Positions 15,150 through 24,451 of a stretch of DNA of 64,000 nucleotides are shown piece by piece (the first letter of the stretch is position 1; each line of letters opens with the position of its first letter). Made by a program: the position numbers and the translations under genes. Source of the stretch: Haloimpatiens sp042688525 (GTDB taxonomy: Bacteria > Bacillota > Clostridia > Clostridiales > Clostridiaceae); NCBI RefSeq assembly GCF_042688525.2, contig NZ_JBHWAB010000001.1, positions 2,604,001 to 2,668,000 on the forward strand. Direction: 5' to 3'. The notes under the pieces are model-generated. The model saw nothing but the letters and a program-made list of their open reading frames with translations. It was not told the DNA's origin and made no database searches.

Positions 15150-17096
15150 CTATTGTCCCATTCCAAGTTGTGAATACAACCAATTTGATTGAGCATTCAT
15201 ATTGTTCATATAAGTTTCGAGTTTTGCAAACATTTGATAATAATGTTCTTGCTTCCTATACAACTTCTTGTCCATATCTTTTATTGTCTTCTCATATTTT
15301 TTTATACTCTTACTCAAATCATTACTAGTTACCCATCTTGTATCTGTATAACCAGCTTTTTTAATTAATGAACCCTCAGAACCTGTATAATCATTAATTA
15401 TATCTTTAAGTCTTGATAATACTCCTTCTTCTTTATATCTTGTAGTTTTATCTGAAGCACTAGAAGTCTTAGTAAATAAATCTACTATTTGATCACCACG
15501 TGTCTCTAAAGCTTTCTTTAACTTTTCTTCATCTATTTCGATTTTTCCTTTTTTTGAATAAATTCTTGATGTAGATAGTCCCATTTCTGTTAAACTAATA
15601 CCTGAGTCTTCAACTGAATCATAAAAGGCACTTCTCATTCTTGAAACCATTCCATCTAAATAGTTATCATTTCTAAGTATTCCTTGCTTAACCTTCTCAT
15701 CCCACTTTTTAATTTCATCTTTTTCCATACCCTTTTTTTGTTCAGCTGTAAGTGGCTTATACTTATAATTCTTTTTCTCTGAAATCTTTTTATTAACTTT
15801 ATCTATAAGCTCATTATATTTTTCTACAAATTTCTTTATTTTATCTACTGTTTTTGATGTATCAGATGTTACATTTAGTGTTATTGCTTCTGTTGTGTCT
15901 TTAAATGTTCCATCAGAATTTAATACATCTGCCTGTTTATCTCTTAAATCATACTGTATATTATCTATTGTAAAAGCATTAGATGATTTTTCTACAGTTA
16001 CAGGTGTTGCCTCACCTGGAGGAGTTATTTGTACCTTAGCATTTTGACCTTGATCTTCTTTATTAATTCCAAGAGTAGATGCTATATTTCCTGTCACATC
16101 TTCAATTTTTAATGAAGCCCTTTCTCCTGTTTCACGCGTTTCTATAGTTAATTTTTTTGTAAGTTCACTATAATGTACAGTAACATAATTACCTAAAGAG
16201 TCAGTTTTTTTATCTTCAGTTATTTTAGCCCCACTAATGTTATTCATAAAATTATTTAACGTATCATCTGCACCAATTTTTACATTGAATTCTTTTCCAT
16301 TTGCTGTAATCTTTATTTCTGAATTTGCAGTTATTCCTAAATTTGATAATTTAGTATTTGTACTAAGGCTTAGAATAGATTTATCTTTTAAATTAGCTAA
16401 TTGCGGAGGCATGTTTCCAGAATCTTGAATAGTTACTTTATCAGAACTTAAAGCTTCAAATTTTAATCTTCCATCAGCTGTATCTGAAACTGTAATCTCT
16501 TTAGCTAAATCTACATCTGAGTTAATAATACCTTGTATTTTACTTCCAATATCTGAAACCGTATCTGTATCATTTATACCTGATATAGTAATTTCTTTTG
16601 TTGTACCATCACTTAATTCAAATTTTAATTTTTTATCATTCCATTCTGTTGCATTACCAGTTGTAATTTTATCAGTTATAATATTATTAGGAATTATAGA
16701 ATTCAAATCGTTGCTTTGTACTTTAGCATTCTCTGCTATTTGTCCAACTTTTATTTTGTATGTACCATTAGCTGCACCTGCACATGCAGTTGCTGATGCT
16801 ATATTTTCATTTGAACTTGTAATTTTAGAAGTTGAATAACCTGAACTTTTCATCATGTTTGTATCTGCATCTGATAATATATCTAAAAATTCACTGTTAA
16901 ATGCCTTTGTATCTTTAATTATACCTACATAAGCTTCCTGCTTCCATTCAAGCATTTGCTTAGCTTGTTTTTGTTTTTCTACTTTTATATTTTCCGCTGC
17001 CATCATTTTTTTTACCATTGCGTCTGTATCCATACCAGTTGCAAGTCCTGTAAATCTCATTACATTACTAGTACTTATGCCGCCTGCTTCTCCCAT
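15150..17096 (-). CDS. fliD: Flagellar hook-associated protein 2 (filament cap)
   Basis: This 648-aa FliD forms the cap at the filament tip and guides flagellin folding. The N-terminus has the conserved FTGLATGMDTDAMVKKMM. The C-terminal domain includes DKVNKKISEK, LRNDNYLDGMVSRMRSAF and a final helix rich in Met/Gln. The middle is variable and beta-rich. The start follows an AAGGAGG. FliT is downstream and FliS upstream, the classical order. The long repeat-filled gap upstream (17097-17835) has no SigD-like promoter that I could see. Confidence 0.95.
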   Translation of the reverse strand: MGEAGGISTSNVMRFTGLATGMDTDAMVKKMMAAENIKVEKQKQAKQMLEWKQEAYVGIIKDTKAFNSEFLDILSDADTNMMKSSGYSTSKITSSNENIASATACAGAANGTYKIKVGQIAENAKVQSNDLNSIIPNNIITDKITTGNATEWNDKKLKFELSDGTTKEITISGINDTDTVSDIGSKIQGIINSDVDLAKEITVSDTADGRLKFEALSSDKVTIQDSGNMPPQLANLKDKSILSLSTNTKLSNLGITANSEIKITANGKEFNVKIGADDTLNNFMNNISGAKITEDKKTDSLGNYVTVHYSELTKKLTIETRETGERASLKIEDVTGNIASTLGINKEDQGQNAKVQITPPGEATPVTVEKSSNAFTIDNIQYDLRDKQADVLNSDGTFKDTTEAITLNVTSDTSKTVDKIKKFVEKYNELIDKVNKKISEKKNYKYKPLTAEQKKGMEKDEIKKWDEKVKQGILRNDNYLDGMVSRMRSAFYDSVEDSGISLTEMGLSTSRIYSKKGKIEIDEEKLKKALETRGDQIVDLFTKTSSASDKTTRYKEEGVLSRLKDIINDYTGSEGSLIKKAGYTDTRWVTSNDLSKSIKKYEKTIKDMDKKLYRKQEHYYQMFAKLETYMNNMNAQSNWLYSQLGMGQ

Positions 17097-17139
17097 GTCA
17101 TATTCCTCCTTCTTTTTTAAATCATAAAAACTGATTCAA

Positions 17140-17325
17140 TTAAAAGTTGACAGTTGATACTTTTAATGACAATTAATAATTAAAAATTAATAATGAATAA
17201 TTAATGTTGATTTTTACTTTAGTAAAAATCTTAGATTATATATTTATTATTTATTTTTCCATAAGGCAAAATTTCTTTAATTGTTAATTATACATTATTA
17301 ATTATTTATTATCTTTTTAATAAAA
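17140..17325. repeat. AT-rich imperfect palindrome (AATTAATAATTAAAAATTAA type)
   Basis: Arms of repeated TTAATAATTAA units around a TTTTTACTTTAGTAAAAAT hairpin. Related to 7815-7990. Confidence 0.45.
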
Positions 17326-17332
17326 AGTTCCT

Positions 17333-17436
17333 GTTCTTAGTCTTACGAATTTCAAAAGAGTTATTTTCTGATAATTAATTCCTTTGGAATATTTGTAAGA
17401 TATCTCTTTTGAATATGAGTAAGACTTAGACTTTAT
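17333..17436. repeat. Diverged copy of the 110-bp palindromic module
   Basis: Begins GTTCTTAGTCTTACGAATTTC and ends GAATATGAGTAAGACTTAGAC, the arms of the module seen at 19252, 19876, 44467, 52195 and 57259. Here it lacks the ACAAG/CTTGT tips. Confidence 0.65.
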
Positions 17437-17464
17437 AGTTCTTCAATTTTGTTCCTTTAGTTTA

Positions 17465-17826
17465 CAAGCTACACTTAGCGGAGATAAATGATATTTTGCG
17501 TAAAAACCATTTTAACAAATAATTAGTAATTCTTGCTCTAAAAATTTATCCGATAGTTAAGTTTCTCTAAAACTAACTCTTTTTCTATAAGAGTTAGTTA
17601 AGAGACACTAAACTCCTGGATAATTTCAACTAACCTTCAAATGAAGTAAAGATTTCATTTGAAGCTAAGTTTCAATTTAATTTTGCGTTAAGAAAAACTC
17701 ATTGTTTGAGTATAGCGAGTTTGAGTTTTTTAGCAATGTTAAATTTTTAGAGCTTAGAATTACTTTATGCAGTTAAAGGTTTTGTAGCAAAATATCATTT
17801 ATCAGAGCTTAAGCTTCGAAGCTTGT
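17465..17826. repeat. MITE-like palindrome (ACAAGCTACAC family) with nested insertion
   Basis: Ends are ACAAGCTACACTTAGCGG and CTTAAGCTTCGAAGCTTGT, with inner ATAAATGATATTTTGC/GCAAAATATCATTTAT arms. Compared with the sister copy at 19018-19187 it has an extra block of about 130 bp after CTAAAAATTTA, itself made of two palindromes (17546-17623 and 17635-17664). Confidence 0.65.
17546..17623. repeat. Small TTATCC...GGATAA palindromic element inserted in a larger repeat
   Basis: Bounded by TTATCC and GGATAA with an internal AACTAACTC/GAGTTAGTT hairpin. A second element with the same tips lies at 47085-47145. Confidence 0.55.
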
Positions 17827-17835
17827 GCCCATTTT

Positions 17836-18228
17836 CTATCCATTTTGCTTGGAAACCTTATACGCTTCGTGCCATGTATCTTTTACTTGCTCTATTAATG
17901 ATATTGCCTCATCCATGATTTTTACATCCTTCTTAATGTTCGCATCAGCTAACGTTCTTACAATAAACTCATATATTGACATAAGCTGCTTTGCCCATTC
18001 TCCACCTTTATTCACGTCTAAAGTAGCCATCAACTCATAAAAAATATCTTGAGTTTTTACAATGTTCTCATGAGACTTTGGAATATTCTTATCCACAATA
18101 GCTTGTCTGCCTATCTTTGAAAACTTAACAGCTCCATCTACTAACATAAGTAAAAGCTGTTCTTTTGATGCAAAATTTATACTATTATTTTTATAAACAT
18201 TATACGCTTTTGCTTGACTACCATACAT
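17836..18228 (-). CDS. fliS: Flagellin export chaperone FliS
   Basis: This 130-aa helical protein is FliS, which binds the C-terminal D0 helix of flagellin and keeps it unpolymerised until export. The N-terminal YGSQAKAYNVYKNNSINFASKEQLLLMLVDGAVKF is characteristic. In Bacillus the FliS-flagellin and FliW-flagellin contacts compete or cooperate, and fliW is encoded 2 kb upstream. Start follows GGAGGTATAACCT. Confidence 0.95.
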   Translation of the reverse strand: MYGSQAKAYNVYKNNSINFASKEQLLLMLVDGAVKFSKIGRQAIVDKNIPKSHENIVKTQDIFYELMATLDVNKGGEWAKQLMSIYEFIVRTLADANIKKDVKIMDEAISLIEQVKDTWHEAYKVSKQNG

Positions 18229-18240
18229 AGGTTATACCTC

Positions 18241-18543
18241 CTACTTTTTTACATCTAAAAACGTTCCTCTTGATCTAACATTACAATCACATTCAATTTC
18301 CTCTTTAAATCCTTTAACATCTATATTTTCAGCTTTGTAAGCTTCTACCTCAAATTTTTCTTTATTCTTCTTATCTTTCTTAGCTTTTTTTAAATTATCT
18401 TCAAAACTTCTATTTGATGAACTATCCTTATTTTTGTCTTGATTAATTTTTATTTTATCTTTTCTATGAACCACACCAGATTTTGTAGTATCTTTAACTC
18501 TTTGTCTAAGTTCTACGTCAATTTTATTTAATTTATACTCCAT
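18241..18543 (-). CDS. Small hydrophilic protein between flaG and fliS, unknown
   Basis: I do not recognise this 100-aa protein. It is extremely rich in Lys, Asp and Glu, probably disordered in the middle (residues 25-65), with CDCNVRSRGTF near the C-terminus. It ends 12 bases before fliS and starts after AAGGGGTGG, so it is a real translated gene in the flagellar transcript. A minor flagellar assembly factor or FlaG partner is possible. Confidence 0.72.
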   Translation of the reverse strand: MEYKLNKIDVELRQRVKDTTKSGVVHRKDKIKINQDKNKDSSSNRSFEDNLKKAKKDKKNKEKFEVEAYKAENIDVKGFKEEIECDCNVRSRGTFLDVKK

Positions 18544-19017
18544 ATAACCACCCCTTATCAGTTGATAGTTTACAGTTAACAGTTGACAGTTATGGGCACC
18601 TTTCTGCTGATTCAGAAAGCTTTCAATTAATTATTTTGCTTAAAGGTAAAATTTCCTTTATCTTTACACTCATCAACTGATGTAAATATCAATTTACCAA
18701 AAGATCAAAGTATAACATCATGCAAATTTTCTTAGAATTTATGATATATCAACGTGCTAACGCACATATATAAATATTCATCTTAAATTTCTAACTTACA
18801 TTTAAATTATAATCTTATCAAGCACATGCTATCGCATAAAACCTTTATTAGTGAATGTAAAATTCATTTAAAATCTTATCACTATATTTAAATAAAAGTT
18901 TTTCTGTAAGAAAAACATCCTTAACTTGTCACTTGTCACTTGTCACTTGTCCACTGATAAAGACTTAGAACTTGTTACTTCCGTAACTCAATTCTATTCA
19001 CTATATATAGTATGTCA
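18544..19017. repeat. Gene-free gap with short-unit repeats
   Basis: No gene is visible. CAGTTGATAGTTTACAGTT-type units occur at 18555-18592, and the tandem unit ACTTGTC is repeated at 18922-18950. The rest is AT-rich with TCAGAAAG/CTTTC hairpins. Confidence 0.5.
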
Positions 19018-19187
19018 CAAGCTACACCTAGCGAAGATAAATGATATTTTACGTAAAAACCGTTTGAACGAGCATTAGTAATTCTTGTTCTAAAAATTTA
19101 ACTTTGCGTTAAGAAAAACTCATTGTTTGAGTATAGCGAGTTTGAGTTTTTTAGTACTATATCATTTATTACCCTTTTATTCACTGA
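19018..19187. repeat. MITE-like palindrome (ACAAGCTACAC family), short copy
   Basis: Matches 17465-17826 over ACAAGCTACACCTAGCG, AAATGATATTTTACG and GCGTTAAGAAAAACTCATTG, without the nested block. It abuts the flaG-flanking direct repeat. Confidence 0.65.
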
Positions 19188-19427
19188 CTTGTAACTCTCT
19201 GCCTGTGGTAAATATCTATATAGTGTATAGGAAATCATTGGAACGAAGTCTACAAGTTCTTAGTCTTACGAATTTCAAAAGAGTTATTTTCTGATAATCA
19301 ATTCCTTTGGAATATTTCTCAGAAAATCTCCTTTTGAATATGAGTAAGACTTAGAACTTGTTACTGAAGTGACACGATTCCTAATACTATATAGATATTT
19401 ACGCCACAGGCAAGGTTTCAGCTTGTA
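19188..19427. repeat. 240-bp palindromic direct repeat, copy A, downstream of flaG
   Basis: The ends GCCTGTGGTAAATATCTATA and TATAGATATTTACGCCACAGGC are inverted repeats. The centre (19252-19361) is the 110-bp ACAAGTTCTTAG..CTTAGAACTTGT module. Copy B at 19811-20050 is nearly identical in the same orientation. Confidence 0.85.
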
Positions 19428-19430
19428 GCC

Positions 19431-19778
19431 CTAAGCCTTTTCGTCTACAAGAATTCCTATCATTTCACACATTTTTGCTACCATGTCAAGAATCTTCTTA
19501 GGTGGTATCTCCTTTACAACTTCCTTCGTTTCATTATCAACTATCTTTATAATATACTCGTTAAACTTATCATGCTTTTCATATTCAATATGAGTTGCAG
19601 TATCCTTAATTAACTTATTTATACCATCAACTACATCTCTTACATCTTTTTCGCTTACCTGCTTTAGATATACAGAATCTGAGTTATTATAAACATTTCT
19701 ATTCTTCTCAGTGCCCACTGTTAATTCATTATTATAATTCTCAAACCCCTGTTTTTGTATAACATTATTCAATCCCAT
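19431..19778 (-). CDS. flaG: FlaG family flagellar protein
   Basis: A 115-aa protein with the FlaG C-terminal half: KDVRDVVDGINKLIKD, then a beta hairpin YIIKIVDNETKEVVKEIPPK and an amphipathic end helix. FlaG influences filament length and usually sits beside fliD/fliS. The ATG at 19778 is preferred because GGGGGTG lies nine bases upstream; earlier in-frame starts at 19817 or 19802 lack a SD and enter repeat DNA. The gene is bracketed by two 240-bp direct repeats. Confidence 0.9.
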   Translation of the reverse strand: MGLNNVIQKQGFENYNNELTVGTEKNRNVYNNSDSVYLKQVSEKDVRDVVDGINKLIKDTATHIEYEKHDKFNEYIIKIVDNETKEVVKEIPPKKILDMVAKMCEMIGILVDEKA

Positions 19779-19810
19779 TGAATACCACACCCCCATATTT
19801 ATTATACTGG

Positions 19811-20050
19811 CTTGCAACTCTCTGCCTGTGGTAAATATCTATATAGTGTGTAAGGATATCATTGGAACGAAGTCTACAAGTTCTTAGTCTTACGAATTTC
19901 AAAAGAGTTATTTTCTGATAACTAATTCCTTTGGAATATTTTTCTGAAAATCTCCTTTTGAATATGAGTAAGACTTAGAACTTGTTACTGAAGTGACACG
20001 ATTCCTAACACTATATAGATATTTACCTCACAGGCTGATTCTAGCTTACA
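19811..20050. repeat. 240-bp palindromic direct repeat, copy B, upstream of flaG
   Basis: Nearly identical to 19188-19427 in the same orientation, with the 110-bp module at 19876-19985. It lies between csrA and flaG. Confidence 0.85.
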
Positions 20051-20071
20051 CCCTTAATATTTATATAAATG

Positions 20072-20287
20072 TTACTTTTTCAATTTATTGAGTATGTCTT
20101 TATTAAATGTAATTGCTTGTTTATTTTCATTTTCCACTTCTTTTAAAAGCTCTTTTCTAAGAATTCTTATACTTCTTGGTGCATCTATTGCTATTTTTAC
20201 CGAATTATTTTCCATATCTACTATATTTATTTCTATATTATCCCCTATTAATATAGCTTCACCCTTTTTTCTTTTAACTACTAACAT
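20072..20287 (-). CDS. csrA: CsrA translational regulator, long form beside fliW
   Basis: This is a 71-aa CsrA with the RNA-contact residues R6 and R44 (IRILRKEL) and a 20-residue C-terminal extension including N55, the region by which B. subtilis CsrA is held by FliW. Its ATG overlaps the fliW stop by one base, giving coupled expression of regulator and antagonist. Expected targets are the flagellin leaders with GGA hexaloops. A second shorter CsrA is encoded at 8128-8292. Confidence 0.96.
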   Translation of the reverse strand: MLVVKRKKGEAILIGDNIEINIVDMENNSVKIAIDAPRSIRILRKELLKEVENENKQAITFNKDILNKLKK

Positions 20288-20724
20288 TAAACTTCCTCCT
20301 TAAATAAAGGATATTTTACTGAGTATTTTTCACTATTTAATATTATTTGTTCCCCTATTTTTCCTTTTATATTAATAATTATAGGTGCGATTAAGTTAGT
20401 AGTTATATCTTCAACTTTTGAACTTATTGTAACCGTAGTAAAAACCAACACATCTTCAGGTTTTTGTACTTCTAAGTTTTTAATAGTATTATCCTCAAGT
20501 TTAAATTCGTAATCCTTTTTTACTAAAAATGGTGAAATTAATGTAAGTCCTATGTCTTTGTCCTCTATAGACTGCATTATTTTAAAAACTTCGTTTTCTT
20601 CTACTGGAAATATTATAAATTTCTTTAGTTCAGGAAAACCAGGAATTCCTTTTTGAAAAGTTATTACGTCACTATCTTCGTACTGTCTCACTCCGTGATA
20701 TTTAGTATTTATACTTTTCATCAT
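20287..20724 (-). CDS. fliW: Flagellar assembly factor FliW, CsrA antagonist
   Basis: A 145-aa FliW, recognised by ITFQKGIPGFPELKKF and LTLISPFLVKKDYEF. In B. subtilis FliW is released from flagellin when flagellin is exported and then binds CsrA non-competitively, freeing hag mRNA. The gene order flgL-fliW-csrA is the same as in Bacillus. It is 20 bases downstream of flgL. Confidence 0.96.
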   Translation of the reverse strand: MMKSINTKYHGVRQYEDSDVITFQKGIPGFPELKKFIIFPVEENEVFKIMQSIEDKDIGLTLISPFLVKKDYEFKLEDNTIKNLEVQKPEDVLVFTTVTISSKVEDITTNLIAPIIINIKGKIGEQIILNSEKYSVKYPLFKEEV

Positions 20725-20744
20725 TACCCACCTTTTTAAATAAT

Positions 20745-22094
20745 TTATCTTATGTAATCCATAAGTGTTGGTTGAAGTACTTTAGCACTTGTTTGAAGTG
20801 ATGCTATATATACTGTTTGCATTACTGCAAATTCCATAGTTTTTTCTGTTACATTAATATCTTCTGTATTTGATAATATTTCAGTCATATTAAAGTTTTG
20901 ATCTTCATTTTTAGATTTAGCACTATCCATTCTATTCTGCTTTGCACCAACTTCTGAACGAAGTTTAAGTACGTTATTCATTGCATCTTTAATATTTTGT
21001 AAATCTTCATTTACTAATTTTTTAACAGCATCTACATCTACATTTTCACCATTATCATCTTTACCATCTAAATGATTAACAATGTTTTTGAACATATCTC
21101 TCATGTCTTTTCCATTGAATTCTAAAACTTCTCTTGCATTTACATTATAGTCCATTTTAACACCTTGAGAAATTTCTACTGTTAATTTTTGATTTATCAT
21201 ATCATATTGAGGGTCAGAAGGACTTAGTTCTCCGCCGCCTTTTTTATAATACATAATTCTTGTATTAGTGTCTCCACCTTCTACAACTGTCTTTTCAATT
21301 GTTTTACCTTTCCAAACAGTATCATTATCCGTACCTAAATCACAATCAGTTATATTAATTTCTGAATCATTCTCAGATATAAACCTTATTGATTGTTCTT
21401 TACCATTATATACTGAAGCAACTCTTAATTTTCCCTTTAAACTGCTGCCATCTAATTGTGAATTTATATCTTTAGATAACTCTGCTGCATCAGTATAAGA
21501 TTTTTTACTTAAAGTAATTTGAACATTATTGGTAGTGTCATAGTTTAACTTAAAACCTATGGTATCCCCTGTTTTCTTATTAGTTATTGCCTCATTTAAT
21601 TTATCTATATCAATTTTAACTGGCTCAGCATTTTTGTATTTTATTCCACCTTCTACATCTACAGGTTTAGTTGTTCCTCTTGTTCCACCAAAAACGTACT
21701 TACCATCAAAGCTAGTATTAAGTATTTGAGAAAATTCTCCTATTTTTTCGTTTATCTCATCTTTAACGGCACTTCTCTCATTTTCACTATATCCAGCATT
21801 TCCTGCAGATATTAATAATTCATCTATTCTTTTAAGTACATCTCCAGCTTGTCCTAATGCTGTATCAGTAACATCTAACCAATTTATAGTATCTTTTATA
21901 TTAGAATTATATTGTTTGTTTGTATTTATTTCTGTATGAAGCTGCATCGCCCTTACTACATTGAAGGGATCATCCGAAGGTCTTCTAAATTCTTTACCTG
22001 ATGTTAATTGTTCCTGTAGTTTCTTCATATTTGTAAGATTTAATCTCATATCGTTAAGAAACTGATTTGATAACATTCTGTTTGTTACTCTCAT
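20745..22094 (-). CDS. flgL: Flagellar hook-associated protein 3
   Basis: A 449-aa hook-filament junction protein with flagellin-like ends. The N-terminus MRVTNRMLSNQFLNDMR and SGKEFRRPSDDPFNVVRAM are typical. The C-terminal helix carries TEKTMEFAVMQTVY and ends LQPTLMDYIR. The length is above the Bacillus form because of a variable middle. It is 22 bases downstream of flgK in the flgM operon. Confidence 0.94.
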   Translation of the reverse strand: MRVTNRMLSNQFLNDMRLNLTNMKKLQEQLTSGKEFRRPSDDPFNVVRAMQLHTEINTNKQYNSNIKDTINWLDVTDTALGQAGDVLKRIDELLISAGNAGYSENERSAVKDEINEKIGEFSQILNTSFDGKYVFGGTRGTTKPVDVEGGIKYKNAEPVKIDIDKLNEAITNKKTGDTIGFKLNYDTTNNVQITLSKKSYTDAAELSKDINSQLDGSSLKGKLRVASVYNGKEQSIRFISENDSEINITDCDLGTDNDTVWKGKTIEKTVVEGGDTNTRIMYYKKGGGELSPSDPQYDMINQKLTVEISQGVKMDYNVNAREVLEFNGKDMRDMFKNIVNHLDGKDDNGENVDVDAVKKLVNEDLQNIKDAMNNVLKLRSEVGAKQNRMDSAKSKNEDQNFNMTEILSNTEDINVTEKTMEFAVMQTVYIASLQTSAKVLQPTLMDYIR

Positions 22095-22116
22095 TTTATA
22101 TCACCTCTATTTAAAA

Positions 22117-24015
22117 TTAACGCTTTAATCCATTTACAACAACATCTAATAGTTCATCAACTGTAGATATTATTTTAGCATTTGCTCCGTATGCATGTTG
22201 AAATTGTATTAAATTTGCCATTTCTTCATCTAGTGATACTCCTGATACTGAAGCTCTACGTTCCTCAAAGTTTCCTAAAAGTTTTTCTTGATTTTTTACT
22301 ATTCTTCTTGCTTCATCTTCTTGTATACCAATTGTATCTACTGTATCCTTGAAGTAATTATCAATTGTCATTCCATTAATATCAGAATGTATTGTTTTTA
22401 CTCCTCCTAGATCATTGTCTTCTTTAAGACCACCAGTCATTTTATCTATAAAATCTTTTCTAGTAGTTTCACCATTTATATTTAAATCTTGAATTTTAAA
22501 TAGTGTATCTCTGATTCCTGCAATAGCCAAAGCTCTCTTTCCGTCAGTTTCTCCGTCTTCATGATTTTCCGTAGCAGTAGCATATTTATCATCATGAATT
22601 CTTGTTTTTATTTGCATAACGTCTTTTAGTATATTCTCATTTATAGCTATATTTCCAGCATTAATTTCTGTTTCTCCACTTAAAACTTCATCTAAATTAG
22701 TTATTTTACCATTTGAATCATATTTAGCTTTGTCACTATTTACAAAGAAAGGCATATAATCTTTATCTGGCTCTGGTGGTGTTGATGGATTATTTACAGC
22801 ATCTGAAATTCCACTATGAACTGCATTAACAGCAAAAGCCATTGCTTTTGCAAGCTTATTCACATGGTCTTCATACTTATCTACATCTTCTTGAACCGAC
22901 ATATAACCTCTTAATGAACCTGATGATGGATTGAATAAACCTAACTGTTTATCTAAACCATTAAAATCTGTATTAGATGTACCTTTGATTTGTATAGTTT
23001 TATTATCAGAGTAAGCAGTTCCATCTTCTCTTGCCCATACTACTCTACACTCATCAACATGTCTGTAAACTTGTTGTTTCTCCGCTTTACTAAGTCCATT
23101 TACATCAATTTTTATAGTTTTTCCTGGTGCATTACTATCTCCATTTTTAAGATAATGTATTGTTATAGTATTTGTACTATCATCTATTTCTCCCCTTGGT
23201 GGTTCTATACCATTTACATAAGAAAATCTACTTACTGCATAATTTGGTTCTTTTCTTACTAAAAGTTTTTCTCCACCATCAGGTACATTTTCAATATTAT
23301 CTGGAGACAAATCATAAGCATCAAAGTTTTTCTTTTTTAAATCAATATTAAATTCTTTACTTATTTTATCAAATAGTAAGTCTCTTTTATCCATTAAGTC
23401 ATTTGGCTCTTGACCTGATACTTTAACATTCATTATTTGTTGATTTAATTGGTCTATCTGACTTAACATATTATTTATTTGAAAAACTGTATCCTTAATA
23501 ATAAGTTGAGTATTACTTCTCGTTTTTTGAAGTTGATTATAAATATGATTTAATTCATTTGTAAGTGTTTTTGACTGCTGAGCTACCTTTGTTCTTGCTG
23601 TTGATGTTTCAGCTTGAGTTGATAGCTGCTGCCATGCATCAAAAAACTTACCAACAATATTAGATAGTCCCTCATCTGAAGGTTCATTAAATACTGCTTC
23701 TACATCACTCAACATTTTATCTCTTGCTTGATACATGCCCATAGTACTTGATTCATTTCTAACTTGAAAGTCTAAAAATTCATCTCTTACTCTTTGTATT
23801 ATAGATACTTGGGCTCCTGTTCCAAGTTGTCCTGGTCCCATAGCGTTATTCATAGAAGGCATTTGGAATGGTCTTGTAGTCTCTAATAATGCTCTTTGTC
23901 TTGAATATCCTTCTGTGTTTGCATTTGCTATATTATGTGATGTTACATCTATACATTTTTGTTGTGCAAAAAGTCCTCTTTTAGCTACATTAAAAGTAGC
24001 AAATAATCCTGACAC
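22117..24015 (-). CDS. flgK: Flagellar hook-associated protein 1
   Basis: A 632-aa HAP1. The N-terminus SGLFATFNVAKRGLFAQQ and HNIANANTEGYSRQR are diagnostic, and the C-terminal part has GVSLDEEMANLIQFQHAYGANAKI before a terminal helix. It joins the hook to the FlgL ring, and FlgN, encoded immediately upstream, is its export chaperone. Confidence 0.96.
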   Translation of the reverse strand: MSGLFATFNVAKRGLFAQQKCIDVTSHNIANANTEGYSRQRALLETTRPFQMPSMNNAMGPGQLGTGAQVSIIQRVRDEFLDFQVRNESSTMGMYQARDKMLSDVEAVFNEPSDEGLSNIVGKFFDAWQQLSTQAETSTARTKVAQQSKTLTNELNHIYNQLQKTRSNTQLIIKDTVFQINNMLSQIDQLNQQIMNVKVSGQEPNDLMDKRDLLFDKISKEFNIDLKKKNFDAYDLSPDNIENVPDGGEKLLVRKEPNYAVSRFSYVNGIEPPRGEIDDSTNTITIHYLKNGDSNAPGKTIKIDVNGLSKAEKQQVYRHVDECRVVWAREDGTAYSDNKTIQIKGTSNTDFNGLDKQLGLFNPSSGSLRGYMSVQEDVDKYEDHVNKLAKAMAFAVNAVHSGISDAVNNPSTPPEPDKDYMPFFVNSDKAKYDSNGKITNLDEVLSGETEINAGNIAINENILKDVMQIKTRIHDDKYATATENHEDGETDGKRALAIAGIRDTLFKIQDLNINGETTRKDFIDKMTGGLKEDNDLGGVKTIHSDINGMTIDNYFKDTVDTIGIQEDEARRIVKNQEKLLGNFEERRASVSGVSLDEEMANLIQFQHAYGANAKIISTVDELLDVVVNGLKR

Positions 24016-24035
24016 TTATATCACCTCTAATTGTT

Positions 24036-24449
24036 TTATCTTCTTAATTTTCCTGTTGCTCCATAAGTTTTTGCTGATCTCCTAGATGGACTTAAAACTT
24101 GAAGCATTTTATTTGTATATCCAATCCCTTGTTTTATTAAAAGTTCATTTGTTTCTTTTTGCAAAATAACTTCATTAACTATTTTTCTTATTTTTCTATA
24201 ATTCTCTTCTAACTCATCATTATTACTTTGAAGTATTATATCACTAATTGCTTTATCTTTAGTTAACTCTTTTCTCAGCATCTCTACTTTAGCAATTTCA
24301 ATATTGCATTCTTTTATCTCATCTACTATTTTTTCCATTTTAAATGCATCTTCTTTTACTATATTGTCATGCTGTTTTTCTAACATTTCTAATAAATTTT
24401 GTAAATTTTTAGTTTGTAGCACAATTATATCATTTAATTTTTTATCCAT
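24036..24449 (-). CDS. flgN: FlgN-like export chaperone
   Basis: A 137-aa helical protein between flgM and flgK. The C-terminus has the short pattern GYTNKMLQVL..YGATG seen in FlgN family members of Firmicutes. It should bind the C-terminal helices of FlgK and FlgL. It starts only 2-3 bases after the flgM stop. Confidence 0.88.
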   Translation of the reverse strand: MDKKLNDIIVLQTKNLQNLLEMLEKQHDNIVKEDAFKMEKIVDEIKECNIEIAKVEMLRKELTKDKAISDIILQSNNDELEENYRKIRKIVNEVILQKETNELLIKQGIGYTNKMLQVLSPSRRSAKTYGATGKLRR

Positions 24450-24451
24450 GA

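Noticed and set aside
18781..18860. SigD promoter at TATCGCAT near 18830
   Set aside because: The distance to the nearest TAAA-type box is about 8 bases, not 15.
16940..20060. CRISPR-like array in the repeat-rich flagellar gaps
   Set aside because: The repeats are long palindromes of unequal spacing, without regular short repeats and spacers, and no cas gene is present.
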